From Nipponacmea schrenckii (taxonomy: Eukaryota; Mollusca; Gastropoda; Lottiidae), in NCBI GenBank assembly GCA_030562195.1, contig CM060201.1, forward strand, positions 24,100,067 through 24,164,066: a stretch of DNA of 64,000 bases, written 5' to 3'. Under the pieces are notes generated by a model that was not told the DNA's origin, did not search any database, and saw only the letters and a program-made list of their open reading frames with translations. Below are positions 49,701 through 62,311 of this stretch, in pieces. Each line of letters begins with the position of its first letter. Position 1 is the first letter of the stretch. Both the position numbers and the translations under genes were made by a program.

Positions 49701-52700
49701 CTTTGCTCGAGTAGCTTTGCTCGATTAACAAGTAAGCGATTTAATACAGATTTAGCCTTGCTTGATTAACAAGTAAGTGTTTGAATACAGATTATAGCTT
49801 TGCTCATTAACAAGTAAGTGTTTTAGTACAGATTTAGCTTGCTCGATTAAAAAGTAAGTGTTTAATACAGATTTAGCCTTGCTTGATTAACAAGTAGTGT
49901 TTAATACAAATTTAGCTTTGACTTAAGTAATGCTTTATCGATTAAAGCTAAGTCGATTAAGTAAGTTATACAGTATTTAGTCTTGCTCGATTAATAAGTA
50001 AGCGATTTAATACAGATTTAGCCTTGCTTGATTAACAAGTAAGTGTTTGAATACAGATTTAGATGAAGTCAGCATTTCAATATCATTGAATACGGTTGGC
50101 GTTATTTTATCTTTAACAGTCTTTAAAATCGTGTACTCGAATTGATTTTTTCTAGGCATATCAAAATGTCCAGCCCTAAGATGAACAATATTACTATTAT
50201 GGGATGTTTAATTATGTATGCTGCCGTTTATATCAATTGTATACAATATGCTAGGTTATATTCAATAGAATTTAAAGACACCATATGTATGGTGAGTAGT
50301 TTGTATTTAATATTTGGGAGTTGCGGCAGCTCAGTCAGTTAGACGCTTACTCGCTAACCCGAAGCTTTCGATCCAGGCAAAGGTTGAGATGAACTTTCAA
50401 ATCTTTCAGCCCGGTTTCCCCTTGACAATGATGCTGGTTGGAGGGTTGACGTGGCAAAAGCGTCTAGTCGTCCGGATGTGACAATAAACTGAAGCCTCGT
50501 GTGCTACAGGCTGTGCACGTTAAAGATCCCTCGAAAGTTCGAAATCGCAAAAGAGTAGGCTGAAGCTGCTTTCCTGGCAAAATTTCCCTCATTGCATTCT
50601 GCATGACGTCGCCCGTCTTCATTAGCCCATTAGGTACAGAAGAGTAGGATGTCAAACTACATTCATTTCATTTTATTTTTTTTATTGTGGTTGAAATAAG
50701 GGAATTCTGTTTACAAAGTAAAGCTGATGAAAGCTGTAATTGAATTTCAAGCGTCTATAAGAAGATTTGTGGGCTTTGTTCGTGTATTGGGAAAACATGT
50801 ATTTACATTATTTGTGTTTAGTCGCAGCATAGATCTCAATTCCGACGTCTAGAGTTGCTGTAATTACAGAAAATCCTGATAATGACCAATTTAAGCTTAA
50901 GACTAGAAAAGATTAAGGGCCCTGTGCGACGCTCGTACCATAATCCTTTACTTAAGTCGAATCTTTACGAAGACATGCTTACCTTTATCTTCGAAAGTCG
51001 TTTATCCTAACTTTTTTAAGTTAAACTTTAGCCAAATTTCAACTGAAGTCAAGAGCGCTGTATACGATACATCGGAGTATATTTTTCTCTTTTCAGCTGA
51101 AACTATGGGTATCTCTTTTGGGTTTTACAGTAGCATTTGGTGCTTTGTTTTCTAAAACTTGGCGTGTTCACGTGGTATTTAGAGAAACATCATTGAAGAA
51201 AAGGGTAATTATACAAAATATGGAAAAAATTGTGATTCAGTGGCTATTCGTTATAAAAAAAAATGAAACTTTTAAATGAGCAACGTAGACACATTAAGCT
51301 TTCTACGAACGAAACGTACTCACATTATGAGAGTCACTTTTGCAAATAAATTTTAAAAATCAAAGACAGGAACATGAACTGGCGTGGATAAAAGTTCTAA
51401 ACCCATTTGAAAGTTTTTGTAGCTATCGATAACATCGGAGTTACCTATACGCATGATCCCATTCTGACAATTCTCCATCCTTGCAGACGTATTGCCTGAA
51501 ATGGCAAAAATGTAACGGAAAATAATAACATTTCATTGAAGTCTGTGCAATATTAACATTTTCATTTTAATATTTTTTAAAGTCTATAAAAGATTACAAG
51601 TTATATGGAATGGTGCTAATATTAACATTTGTCGATCTACTTATACTGATACCATGGACTGTTCTACATCCACTAGTTAATTCCGAAATCAAAGTCAAGT
51701 CTAAGGTTAGTGAATACTAAAATTTGATGTTTGCGAGAATATTTAGCTTTTACTTATTTACAACAAAGGTTGGTTGCTTCTTGCAATGCAAAAATGCTGT
51801 TTCTTTCTTTTCTTTTTTTTTTAAAAAAAAGATGGATTTTCCCATGATAAAATTTAGACAACCGACCAATTTCTTTACTACCACTTACCACCATGTTTAA
51901 TTTTCCCTCTGGGAATTACTTGAACGGACGAACAATCAAGCCTAACCATGGACCTGGATATGAGGGTTTTTATGGTGCATATAGTAACTTCTTCACCATA
52001 TGATATGTTGTATTTTTGGTTATAAGCGAGTATGACTATCAATAAAATTATTGGACCGCTTGGAGTTGGAAGTCAAAAAAAGAGCTAATTCGGCTCTCTC
52101 GGCAATATTTCTCTCACTGCAAACCTCGCGACGTTGATTGTCCTTTTTACCCAAGTCAGTCGCAGTAGTTAAAACTTTATTTTCAAATGCATTTATATTT
52201 CAGTCTCTCTCTGATGATGATACCATTGTAACGCTAATCTACACAGATTGTCGAAATCCGTATGGTATCTACTGGTACGCTGCGGAATATATCTACAAAG
52301 GCCTTCTACTTGTTTTTGGTACCTTTTTAGCCTGGGAGACCAGAAAAGTCACCGTCCCTGCCTTAAATGATTCCAAATTAATTGGATTCTGTGTCTACAA
52401 CATCGTTGTTGTCTGTGCCTTCGGAGTACCAATCTCCCATGCCTTATCTATTCAGCAGACCAATCTGATGTTCGTTCTCATGTCGTTGTTCACAACATTT
52501 TGTACAACGTTAGTGCTGTGTATTCTATTTATTCCAAAGGTAAACTGATTGACCATTTATCATGTTTTCCATCTTGATGAATACTGATGGAAATGGGCGA
52601 TGACTTACAATAATAGGAATTTCACTGTATGACACAACCGATAAGGGATAAATTCGACATTTAAATTGCTTAAATAAAGAATTCTTTGAAAAATATCGGG

Positions 52701-54245
52701 CCAAGGACGCCAAAAAACTGACGCATAAATATGATTATATTGTCTTCATAGTTTCAAGCTATTTGCCTGGAAATAACGACTACCGGAAGTAGCAAAAGCA
52801 GGAATATCAAGGCATCCTGTTTTTTTCTTGTAAATTTGGAAAAAATTCCGGAGCACTAATGGCATCATTTATTAATATGGAAATGTTTAGAATTATTTCC
52901 ACCAATATGGTTTTTATTCACTTGTAGACGGGCTAGGTGTCGGAATTGCATTCTGAAAAATGCTATTTTTTTCAATATGTCAATTTCAGTTTAAACTACG
53001 AAACGAATCGGGTGACATAAGGTTTGCTCAAGGTCTACAGAATCGAACGAAGACATTAGAGAGTTCGTGCATCACAAACACTATGTTCGAACGTTTCGGC
53101 GAAGTAACTCAGTCGACCTTAACGGCCAGAGCACCTATTATTGTGTCAGGTAGGTAAATACATGCACCAAATACGTAAATTAGATCTGGGGACACCCACA
53201 GAGCCAGTCTCAAAGCTCGACTCTTGAAGACTATGGTTTCTGGAGAATAGGGTTTGTTTTTAACCTAAGCATGCAACCATAAGCATTCAAACAAAATCAT
53301 TCATTGCTTGGTAAAAAATATAATTAAACCACCAAAATAAAGGCAGACAGAACCAATGGCTTACCTAATTCCTATTTTACAGCGCTTTTTACATCTTGCG
53401 TTCTTTTCAGAAAAAAAGGCTATAAATTGACAATGGCGGCCCCCATAGAATTTGCACCGTTTCATTTTCGCACCTACTCCCTGTTCGTTAAATGGTCTAT
53501 ATGAAAGAAGGTTTTAAAATTGCACCGGATGTGCCACATCTTTAATAGACACAAATATTTCATGATCGAGTCCTAATCTGTTTAATTTGTTCTTTTACAG
53601 AAAAAATAAGTGAAATCGAAAACAATTATAAAGATAGTGAAGTAAAGAAAGAAGCGGATAAACTTCGACTACAATTAGCCTCGGTAAGTACTCCAATATG
53701 TGTTTCAGATTTCTATAATACGTCCAAATCTCTTGTAAATATGGGACGGATTGACTTAATGGGTGGGGTGGGGTCAATTGTCAGGATTGAATTCAAAATG
53801 CGATAAGTTCTGTGGAGCACAAAGGCGCAAGCATTGTAGAGAGTTCTACCCCAAGGCAATGTGAGATATAACTTTAGTGATCCAGTCATCTGCTGATAGG
53901 TCTATGATGGATTTTTAGGGTACAATTAGGGATTCAAACCATTCCCTAAGTTTAAGAGCATAAGGGCCATGATTTTATTAGAATTTATTTGAATTGTTGT
54001 GGACTACAATTAGGGATACAAACCACGCGCCGCCACTACTTGATATTATTTAAAGATGCGTTCTCGCATTAAATGAAAATCAGGGAAACCATGTTTAATC
54101 CTTCCACATTGTTTTTCAGGAGATTAATGCTATCACAAAGCTGAAACTGGATATAAGCAAAATAACAGAAAATGAAGTATATTTTCACAAAGTAAACGGG
54201 AAATACATTGTATTTAAACAGGCAAATTTGGTGGATTCGGAATAA
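37765..54245 (+). CDS. GABA-B receptor subunit 2-like class C GPCR, complete 17-exon gene
   Basis: Exons: 37765-37998, 38722-38859, 42400-42570, 42943-43050, 43407-43472, 45909-46106, 46553-46789, 48215-48278, 48683-48766, 49241-49391, 50156-50291, 51097-51204, 51583-51705, 52204-52539, 52990-53149, 53601-53683, 54120-54245. Joined length is 2523 nt (840 aa), all GT-AG and in frame. Start chosen at an ATG giving a signal peptide (MIGIGAFSLLFVFLTTGEW). Residues about 30-440 form the Venus-flytrap domain (PLYVGTIFPLSNHW; KHFKWNRVGTL; LYGSKYVWI; PWAYDTAYALALAL). Seven TM segments follow: KHIKMSSPKMNNITIMG, ALFSKTWRVHVVF, IYKGLLLVFGTFLAWETRKV and PALNDSKLIG match GABBR2 motifs better than GABBR1. 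The TM3/ECL2 cysteines (DTICM, TDCRN) are kept. The C-tail exon 53601-53683 is heptad-like, consistent with the subunit-pairing coiled coil. The ligand lobe is divergent (see findings), so it may be a lineage paralogue or an orphan subunit. Expected Gi/o coupling is family knowledge. Confidence 0.95.
39300..40150. repeat. 56-bp tandem array in receptor intron 2
   Basis: About 15 copies of a unit beginning GATATCTCACAGTACAACCT and including TAGAGCAAGCTGCTAATAGG and TTTTTAGGTATA. High identity, differing mainly at GATGATAT/GATGTTAT and GCAAGC/GCAAAC. Confidence 0.95.
40268..40622 (-). mobile_element. SINE family A, full length (best copy)
   Basis: On the minus strand: GGAGCCGCGGTGGCTCAGTG head, A-box region GGCTCAGTGGGTTAGACGC, B box GGGTTCAATCCC, then the GTTTCCCCTTGTCAGTGATG and GTGTGCTACATGCTGTGCAC segments, and the tail CATTAGCCCATAAGG. 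Pol III-type tRNA-derived SINE of about 350 bp, in receptor intron 2. Confidence 0.92.
41017..41505. mobile_element. 489-bp TIR element packed with GCGATTAA motifs, family H
   Basis: 28-bp terminal inverted repeats (41017-41044, starting AGGCCAAATTCCACTTGTGC; 41478-41505 is inverse with two mismatches). The interior holds many direct and inverted copies of GCGATTA/TAATCGC and TGTCGC. A 'TA' borders each end. The 80-codon plus frame inside is attributed to the element. Non-autonomous DNA transposon (inference). In receptor intron 2. Confidence 0.85.
41985..42255 (+). mobile_element. SINE family A, 5'-truncated
   Basis: Body from GATTTTCAGCCCGGCTTTCC through CAGGCTGTGCACGTTAAAGA to GACGAGTAGGACGTAAAACA. 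No tRNA head. In receptor intron 2, about 145 bp before exon 3. Confidence 0.85.
43050..43250. repeat. T-rich tandem repeat in receptor intron 4
   Basis: About nine irregular units of TTTCTTTTTGATAGATTGGT / TTTCTTCTTGATAGTT, starting right after the exon 4 donor. Confidence 0.85.
43620..45060. repeat. 50-bp tandem array in receptor intron 5 (about 28 copies)
   Basis: Homogeneous at the left (unit TTAATAAGACCATGTCAAAA + CGAAATGTAGTTGGTCTAGT + TCAATACGGA) and progressively diverged to the right, where ATGTTAAAAC replaces ATGTCAAAAC. It shares a 20-bp core with the 39-bp satellite at 2.1-3.5 kb. Confidence 0.95.
45560..45870. mobile_element. Foldback element, family G
   Basis: Left GAAAGCAAGGTTCTAACATA...ACACACACTTACGCAGTTCA and right TATTATTTCCATCTAAGAAC-CTTACATTTTCGTATG resemble the arms at 28096-28396. 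In receptor intron 5, ending about 40 bp before exon 6. Confidence 0.65.
46990..47150 (-). mobile_element. SINE family A, 5' half
   Basis: Minus-strand head (GGAAGTTACTGTGGCTCAGC, GAGTTAGACGCTTGTTCGCT) and the start of the body; the B box is degraded. In receptor intron 7. Confidence 0.75.
47215..47405 (-). mobile_element. SINE family B, body fragment
   Basis: CGGATTATCCGTACCCATTT, AGTGAAGATGACTTAGTCAA and ACTCACGTCGGACATTTTCA match family B. In receptor intron 7. Confidence 0.75.
48440..48610 (-). mobile_element. Two tandem SINE family A 3'-end fragments
   Basis: GGAGTTTTACGTCCCACTCT...AATGAAGACGC at 48459 and a second copy (GGATTTTACGTCCTTATCTT...AAGACGAGA) at 48538, in receptor intron 8. 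Confidence 0.65.
49386..50062. repeat. 41-bp tandem array reiterating the exon-10 splice donor
   Basis: About 16 copies of AACAAGTAAGTGTTTGAATA + CAGATTTAGCCTTGCTTGAT+T. The first copy is the real exon 10/intron 10 junction (AACAA|GTAAGTGTT at 49391/49392), so the donor consensus is repeated through the intron. In frame, the first intronic codon after AAG is TAA, so use of any later donor would add a stop. Confidence 0.92.
50325..50675 (+). mobile_element. SINE family A, near full length
   Basis: Head GTTGCGGCAGCTCAGTCAGT, GTTAGACGCTTACTCGCTAA, body with GGTTTCCCCTTGACAATGAT and GCTACAGGCTGTGCACGTTA, tail AGAAGAGTAGGATGTCAAAC. The B box is degraded. Starts about 35 bp after receptor exon 11. 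Confidence 0.88.
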
Positions 54246-54324
54246 TTATAAGTTCTAGAAAATCCGAGGTTTTGTTTTGATCCATTGTAAAAAATGGAGA
54301 AAAGTCAGACACCATAGACCTCAA

Positions 54325-54435
54325 ACATGTAATGATATTCCATTTGACCTCAATAATGTAATAATATACCATTTGACCTCAATAATGTAATAATATTCCA
54401 TTTGACCTAAATGATATAATGGTATTTCGCTCGCT
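54325..54435. repeat. 30-bp tandem repeat 3' of the receptor gene
   Basis: Three to four copies of CATTTGACCTCAATAATGTA + ATAATATTC in the presumed 3'UTR or just beyond it. Confidence 0.85.
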
Positions 54436-54704
54436 ACATTCCATTATATTTGTCCTCTCATGTTTAGTAAATGGGTTTTTATAGGTGATAATGACGCTTT
54501 CGAGTCATAGCTGTTTTATTTCAATGACTTCCATTTAATGATGCAGACAAGAGTCATCAATGTTTTACCTCAAATAATGTTGTTTATTTTTGATGATATG
54601 TAAAATGATTTATATTATTGTCATGTCTTATTAAATGAATGTAAAACAACGAAACGACGTTCCCTCTGTTAAAGTACTAGTAGTCTTCTTCAAATGTATA
54701 TAGA

Positions 54705-54870
54705 TATGAAATGAACGGAGTTTTACAACCAACTCTTCCGCATCTAATGGGCTAATGAAGACGCGATGTACGATACAATAAGGAAATTTTGCCATGACAG
54801 CGGCATGTCGACGGCATAGCCTGAAGCACACGGGGCTTCACTGTGATGTCATATTCGAACGAGAAGACGT
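54705..54870 (-). mobile_element. SINE family A, 3' half
   Basis: GGAGTTTTACAACCAACTCT, GGGCTAATGAAGACGCGATG, AAATTTTGCCATGACAGCGG and GAAGCACACGGGGCTTCACT match the family A body; no head. Confidence 0.75.
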
Positions 54871-54889
54871 GGTCAAGGGAGATAAAGTT

Positions 54890-55109
54890 TAATATTGTGC
54901 AATTGTCCCTAGATCTTCCTGCAATTCCATTAAATGTCCATCAAAAGTGATTGATGACGTTACTGATCTAAAATTATTTTTCTGATATAGTTTTAGAGTA
55001 ATTGCAGAAACCCCAGGCGATTGATTGAAAATTGAAATGTTGCAAATCGATGCTATCAGTGTTCCAGATACACATGCAAAAAATATGGAAAACCTTACAA
55101 TCCCTTTAA
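54890..55109. mobile_element. MITE family C copy with TTAA end
   Basis: Diverged arms (TTCCTGCAATTCCATTAAAT near 54917; GTAATTGCAGAAACC near 55000), then GATGCTATCAGTGTTCCAGA and the terminus CCTTACAATCCCTTTAA at 55093-55109. The overlapping short frames are by-products. Confidence 0.72.
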
Positions 55110-55114
55110 GTGAT

Positions 55115-56740
55115 GCTCGTGTAGAATTACCAATGAATCTATACGAAATGGTACGGGGGTGCCAAAACATCCGGCGTAAAAGAACAACTGACCTTGTAGG
55201 TCAATGATTTAAGAGTTTGTAAACAAAAAGATAACCAGTTTCGCTGTATCATGTTGTTCAATACGGTAAATATCTAATCTAAATCAAACATATTCAATAT
55301 TTGATATAGATTGAATAAATAAACCTTGTTAAATTGGATTAACCTCATAACCCGGTTAGGATAATCTGTTGCACCAGTGTTAAAAAATTGGGCTTTGGTG
55401 GCAATCAGTACTGACATAAAGTACATCGCAAAGGCGAGAACATCAACTCTCCATTTTCACCCGAAAATACACGACATAAAAATACTATTTGAATAGTTTA
55501 GCATTAAATATCGAGATATTCAGATCATAACCCACCCAGTGCCGAAGGCCACCGTCATGTCATCCAATGTGACCAGATGTAACAAATTATCAAATACCAC
55601 TAACACTACCATCTTAATTGGTACTCCAAATCAATCACCTAACTACTACGACTACCAAAATCTACTTAGCTTGTATCACAGCATCCATGGAAACGAACGT
55701 TAAATTAATTATTTATTTAATATTTGTATATATCACCCTTCTTAGCTAGAGATGGATGCCCAAAACGCCTCCCATTCACCAACCAAACTGTTATATTGAA
55801 ACATTTAAACGGTAGTCAGGATCTACGTAAGTCTGGACGTTTTTGGTATTTGGACCAAAGCTTTTCCCCTATTCCCTTAAGGCGAACTTCTTGGATTAAT
55901 GAAAATAAAATAATTTTATAAATATTTTTTGGGATTGGAATGCGTAAAGCGTTATTAGTCGAACATTTTTTCAAAAACTAGAAAATTTTAAATTTCTTCA
56001 GAAGGAAAAGTTCAATAATCATTCTATCTTCATTGGGTCTTATAACAGACGTTTTCTTTTTGCCCAATTCACTTACAAATCTCGAAATATTGGTTGTTCT
56101 ATGTTCAGTAAGTACACGTGCACCTTTCTGATACGCACTGTGCGTTTACGAATTTCTACCTTTAGTTTGACTCTTCACCGATATATTTTCAAAATGGAAA
56201 AGTTCGATAAGTGCTAGGATTATTTCATATTGTGCTCTACTTCATTTAATCTGAAATGTATTAGGACTTGGATTTAAAGTTAGATGGTATTAAAAAATAA
56301 GAATTAAATAAATATTTTAAGATTAACATCACCAGAATCGGCAGAATGTCACAGTTACTCTACACTTTAAAAGGGCAGTAAGCAAAATCTTTTTTCTTTT
56401 ATCGAATTAACGAAGGACACACAATGTGATAGCAATCGACAGCCGCATTTCCCTTATTGATATTTAAATTGTGGAATGTAATGCCAAATATAATCAAATT
56501 TCTAGAAAAATGCAATTTAATTTTCGAGGGAGAGGGTATCTTTAAAAGATAACACAGTATCTAATCTTGTCAGCTAATACGTACTTGAAAAAAAATAGCA
56601 TAATCCAATCACAATGTCAACATGGGACTTGAGTCGCAATATGACAATCACAAGCACCTACCAGCTGAGAGGTCATGTGCATAGCCATGTGGTATGTCAG
56701 CAAAATTTTGGGGGGTCACATGGCCAAAGAGATAACAGAT
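55115..56740. other. Intergenic stretch before cathepsin L
   Basis: No convincing gene. A 65-codon plus frame (55724-55921, with DGCPKRLPFTNQTVILK) has no splice context or domain. Otherwise AT-rich unique sequence. Confidence 0.4.
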
Positions 56741-56748
56741 TTTAATGG

Positions 56749-56757
56749 TATATAAAT
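56749..56757 (+). promoter_or_regulatory. TATA box of the cathepsin L gene
   Basis: TATATAAAT. About 30 bp downstream lies CATAATCACTTTCAG, a plausible start region, then a short non-coding exon ending AAACCAAG|GTATGT at 56818. Confidence 0.6.
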
Positions 56758-56781
56758 TGTTATTTCTTCATACATAATCAC

Positions 56782-56818
56782 TTTCAGCTGATTTTGTTTT
56801 GTTATCAGTCAAACCAAG
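56782..56818 (+). other. Probable 5'UTR exon of cathepsin L
   Basis: Between the inferred start site and a strong donor (CCAAG|GTATGT). It would splice to TTCTTCTTCAG|ATG at 57142/57143. It contains no ATG. Inferred from TATA spacing and splice consensus only. Confidence 0.5.
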
Positions 56819-57142
56819 GTATGTTGTTATTATTGTATTCAAGATATTAGAAAGTTGCGTTAATAAATATCCGCAACACTATTTATTTTGAGCTAGATTT
56901 CAAATATAACGTCTACAATCAATTTATTTTCCGGAATTACAGAAATCATAAACGTAGGATAAAATCAGCAAAGTTTTCAATGTAACTATAATTGGCAATG
57001 GCAATTTACAAATTTAGGGTCAGGTCTTCTATTTTGTTAAAATGCTTTTTTGTAAATTATGCCGCTAAACGAAAATTGGTTTTTCGACGTTTACTATCCA
57101 ACCAATGCGATGCTTTTTATTTTAACCAATGTTCTTCTTCAG

Positions 57143-59970
<2,828 letters not shown>

Positions 59971-60238
59971 ATCTCATGTTGAAATGTTATCACCAAATTG
60001 AATGTTTCTAAAGTATTGTTCTCTGGGAATCTATCTTTCAATCTATACACTCAATCTCATTTTGACGAAACGGTGAAACTTAAGCAAAAGTTTAATGTTA
60101 CTTTAAAATGATCTTTTGTAAATAGATCGATTCTAATCGTTTGTTTGAGCGGAAGTAGAAATTGGTGTTCAACTTTATCAACCATTCTCCCCCCCCCCTT
60201 TCTTCTCATTGTGTATATCAGTCAATTTTAAAACTTTC

Positions 60239-60244
60239 AATAAA
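60239..60244 (+). terminator. Poly(A) signal of cathepsin L
   Basis: AATAAA in TTTCAATAAAACT, about 270 bp after the stop codon, followed by a TTTGTCTTATTTC T-rich stretch. Confidence 0.7.
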
Positions 60245-60482
60245 ACTATTTTTTATACTACAACTTTGTCTTATTTCAACCTTAGTTTGACACTTGGTTA
60301 GTACACAGCGTGTTTTTGGTACCAGCATGTGTCCGTCAAAGGAATTAACTAAGACAACTCCGTCTTGATTGTTCAATGTTTGACTGGCCGGTCTGCCATA
60401 AAAAACATTTTTGGCAAATGGCCTTGGTTGGCCATTTTCAGAGTTTGATATGGGAAATATATGTAAGTATGTAAGAAGTAAG

Positions 60483-60790
60483 CGAAGTGGGGTTCTATAA
60501 TAGCACAGCGGTTAGAGCGTTGGTTCTTTACGTCTTGACATCATTTGCTTGGATACGTTGAAAATGTCGGACGTGAGTTCTAATCTCGACCCAAGGGTGA
60601 AAGTCCGATTACCTTGAATAAGTCATCTTCACTCACAATTCCAGTCCACCCAGCTGTAAATGGGTACGGATAATCCGGGAAAGATCATTAAGGGAGGTTT
60701 GGTCAAGGACCAGCTGGTACATAGGATCCCTGTCACAGCAGACTTGTGAACCTAAGTTGTAATTCTTGTAAAATATGGCCTAGTTGTTTC
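60483..60790 (+). mobile_element. SINE family B, full length (best copy)
   Basis: tRNA-like head GTGGGGTTCTATAATAGCAC then AGCGGTTAGAGCGTTGG (A-box region) and GAGTTCTAATCTC (B box). The body reads ATTACCTTGAATAAGTCATC, CAGCTGTAAATGGGTACGGA, GATCCCTGTCACAGCAGACT and ends CTTGTAAAATATGG plus TTTCTTTCT. tRNA-derived, pol III type (inference). Confidence 0.88.
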
Positions 60791-60829
60791 TTTCTATTTT
60801 TTTTTAAATACACTGCAATTACGCAATTC

Positions 60830-61055
60830 GATCGAAACCCCTAACTAGGAATTTTACTTTCCAATTGTATATATGCTTTTTATTGATATCACAGTCTCAA
60901 GAAATGGCGAGTCGTCATTTTGATTTTCAGATAAGGATAATTCTGGACCCACATGAAATTGAAGTCAAACTTCGACGGTGAGCTGTGAACACTATTACTG
61001 ATTAGCTTGGCTAAACAATTCCCGTTTCTAAACCTAGGATGTGATTGATCAAACG
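60830..61055. mobile_element. Dispersed repeat family F
   Basis: CTAGGAATTTTACTTTCCAA, GAGTCGTCATTTTGATTTTC, GTGAACACTATTACTGATTA and GCTTGGCTAAACAATTCCCG match 12870-13145 in the same order. Confidence 0.72.
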
Positions 61056-61084
61056 AATTGGGAACCTTTCTATTCATCTTAGGA

Positions 61085-61202
61085 TAATAAACTGCGCAAT
61101 CCCTCGACAGTTCTAAAACTAAAAAGAGCAGGGTAATAGGGCTTGACAAATATTCCTCATTACAGACTGCATGGCGTTCCGTGTCTTTATTAACCCATGA
61201 GA
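61085..61202 (+). mobile_element. SINE family A 3' fragment
   Basis: ATCCCTCGACAGTTCTAAAA, CCTCATTACAGACTGCATGG and GTGTCTTTATTAACCCATGA match the SINE body. Confidence 0.75.
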
Positions 61203-61204
61203 TA

Positions 61205-62305
61205 AAGATATGGCTAAAATCTGCATTGACATCTGCATACCACCAGAAAAAAGTAGACGATCAGTTATCTGTTGAATGCAAGAAAACTTTTGGTCCTGTG
61301 TTAAGTTCATTAGAGATTGTAACCAACCTACCAACCTGTTGTGTATTTTTTAAATTATCGAATTATATTTAAATTAAATATACATGAAATAAGGCCCTGA
61401 TAACGGGATTATGTGTGACGACACAAGATATTAATTTGATGTATCGATTTCCATAATACCTATCACATGAAATATCTTACACGTCTTACAAGATAACATT
61501 CTCCGCTCTATTAATATATCTGGCCTCAAAATAAACATAGAGTGTTATATCCCTTAGACACAATAGGGATAATGAAGGCAATGTCATGCAATAGGGTTAA
61601 TTGGTTTGTTGTGTAACAAAGTGAGAATCGGGTAATAATTATCCAAGCCAAATGCAATTACGCCTCCTTTAGTTTGTCTAATGAAGCAGCGTCGTTTATG
61701 GGTAAACTTAGGATTAAATATTTTCAATGTACCGAAATTCAAGTAATCTCACTAACTGTTGCCTACTGAGGTATAACGGTCCGTTGGCGAGATTGTACAT
61801 GTGATGGTTACGGTACATACGAGAAGGCGACTGATCTAGATATCTATGAAGTAAGAACGACGCGATAGTTCCAGATGGGCTACGATGAGCACTGTTTGCT
61901 CGATTACTGATTGAGACTAAACGTTAAGCGTGCTTCTCACCAAAAGTTGTTAGACTTCCACTATAATGCTGTGAAACAACGACGGTGTTTTTCATAAACA
62001 GGTGGTAAACAAATAAGGAAGACCTGAAAATCATGTCTTCTATAAATTATGAATGAGTTGGGAGTATTCTCCACCCCACCCCTCCGGGTACTTTAAACCT
62101 TTTTCTTTTTTTCCTCATATTTATTAATATAATTATACATTTATAGTTTTTATTACAATAAAGAAATAAACAATGTCAATATAGTGCTCTATACATCTAT
62201 TGTAAAGCGAAACATATCTGAATAGAACCTCTGCGATCCTCTATAACAATTTGTTTATGAAGTAAACGCCAGTCTCCATGTAAACGGTGAATATAGCACT
62301 TGGCC
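61205..62305. other. Intergenic stretch between cathepsin L and the hemopexin gene
   Basis: No gene or element recognised. Contains C-rich CCACCCCACCCCTCC at 62072-62087 and a T-rich run. Confidence 0.4.
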
Positions 62306-62311
62306 TTATCA

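Noticed and set aside
55724..55921. 65-codon plus frame with protein-like text
   Set aside because: Start ATG at the frame beginning is not supported, there is no splice continuity and no recognisable motif.
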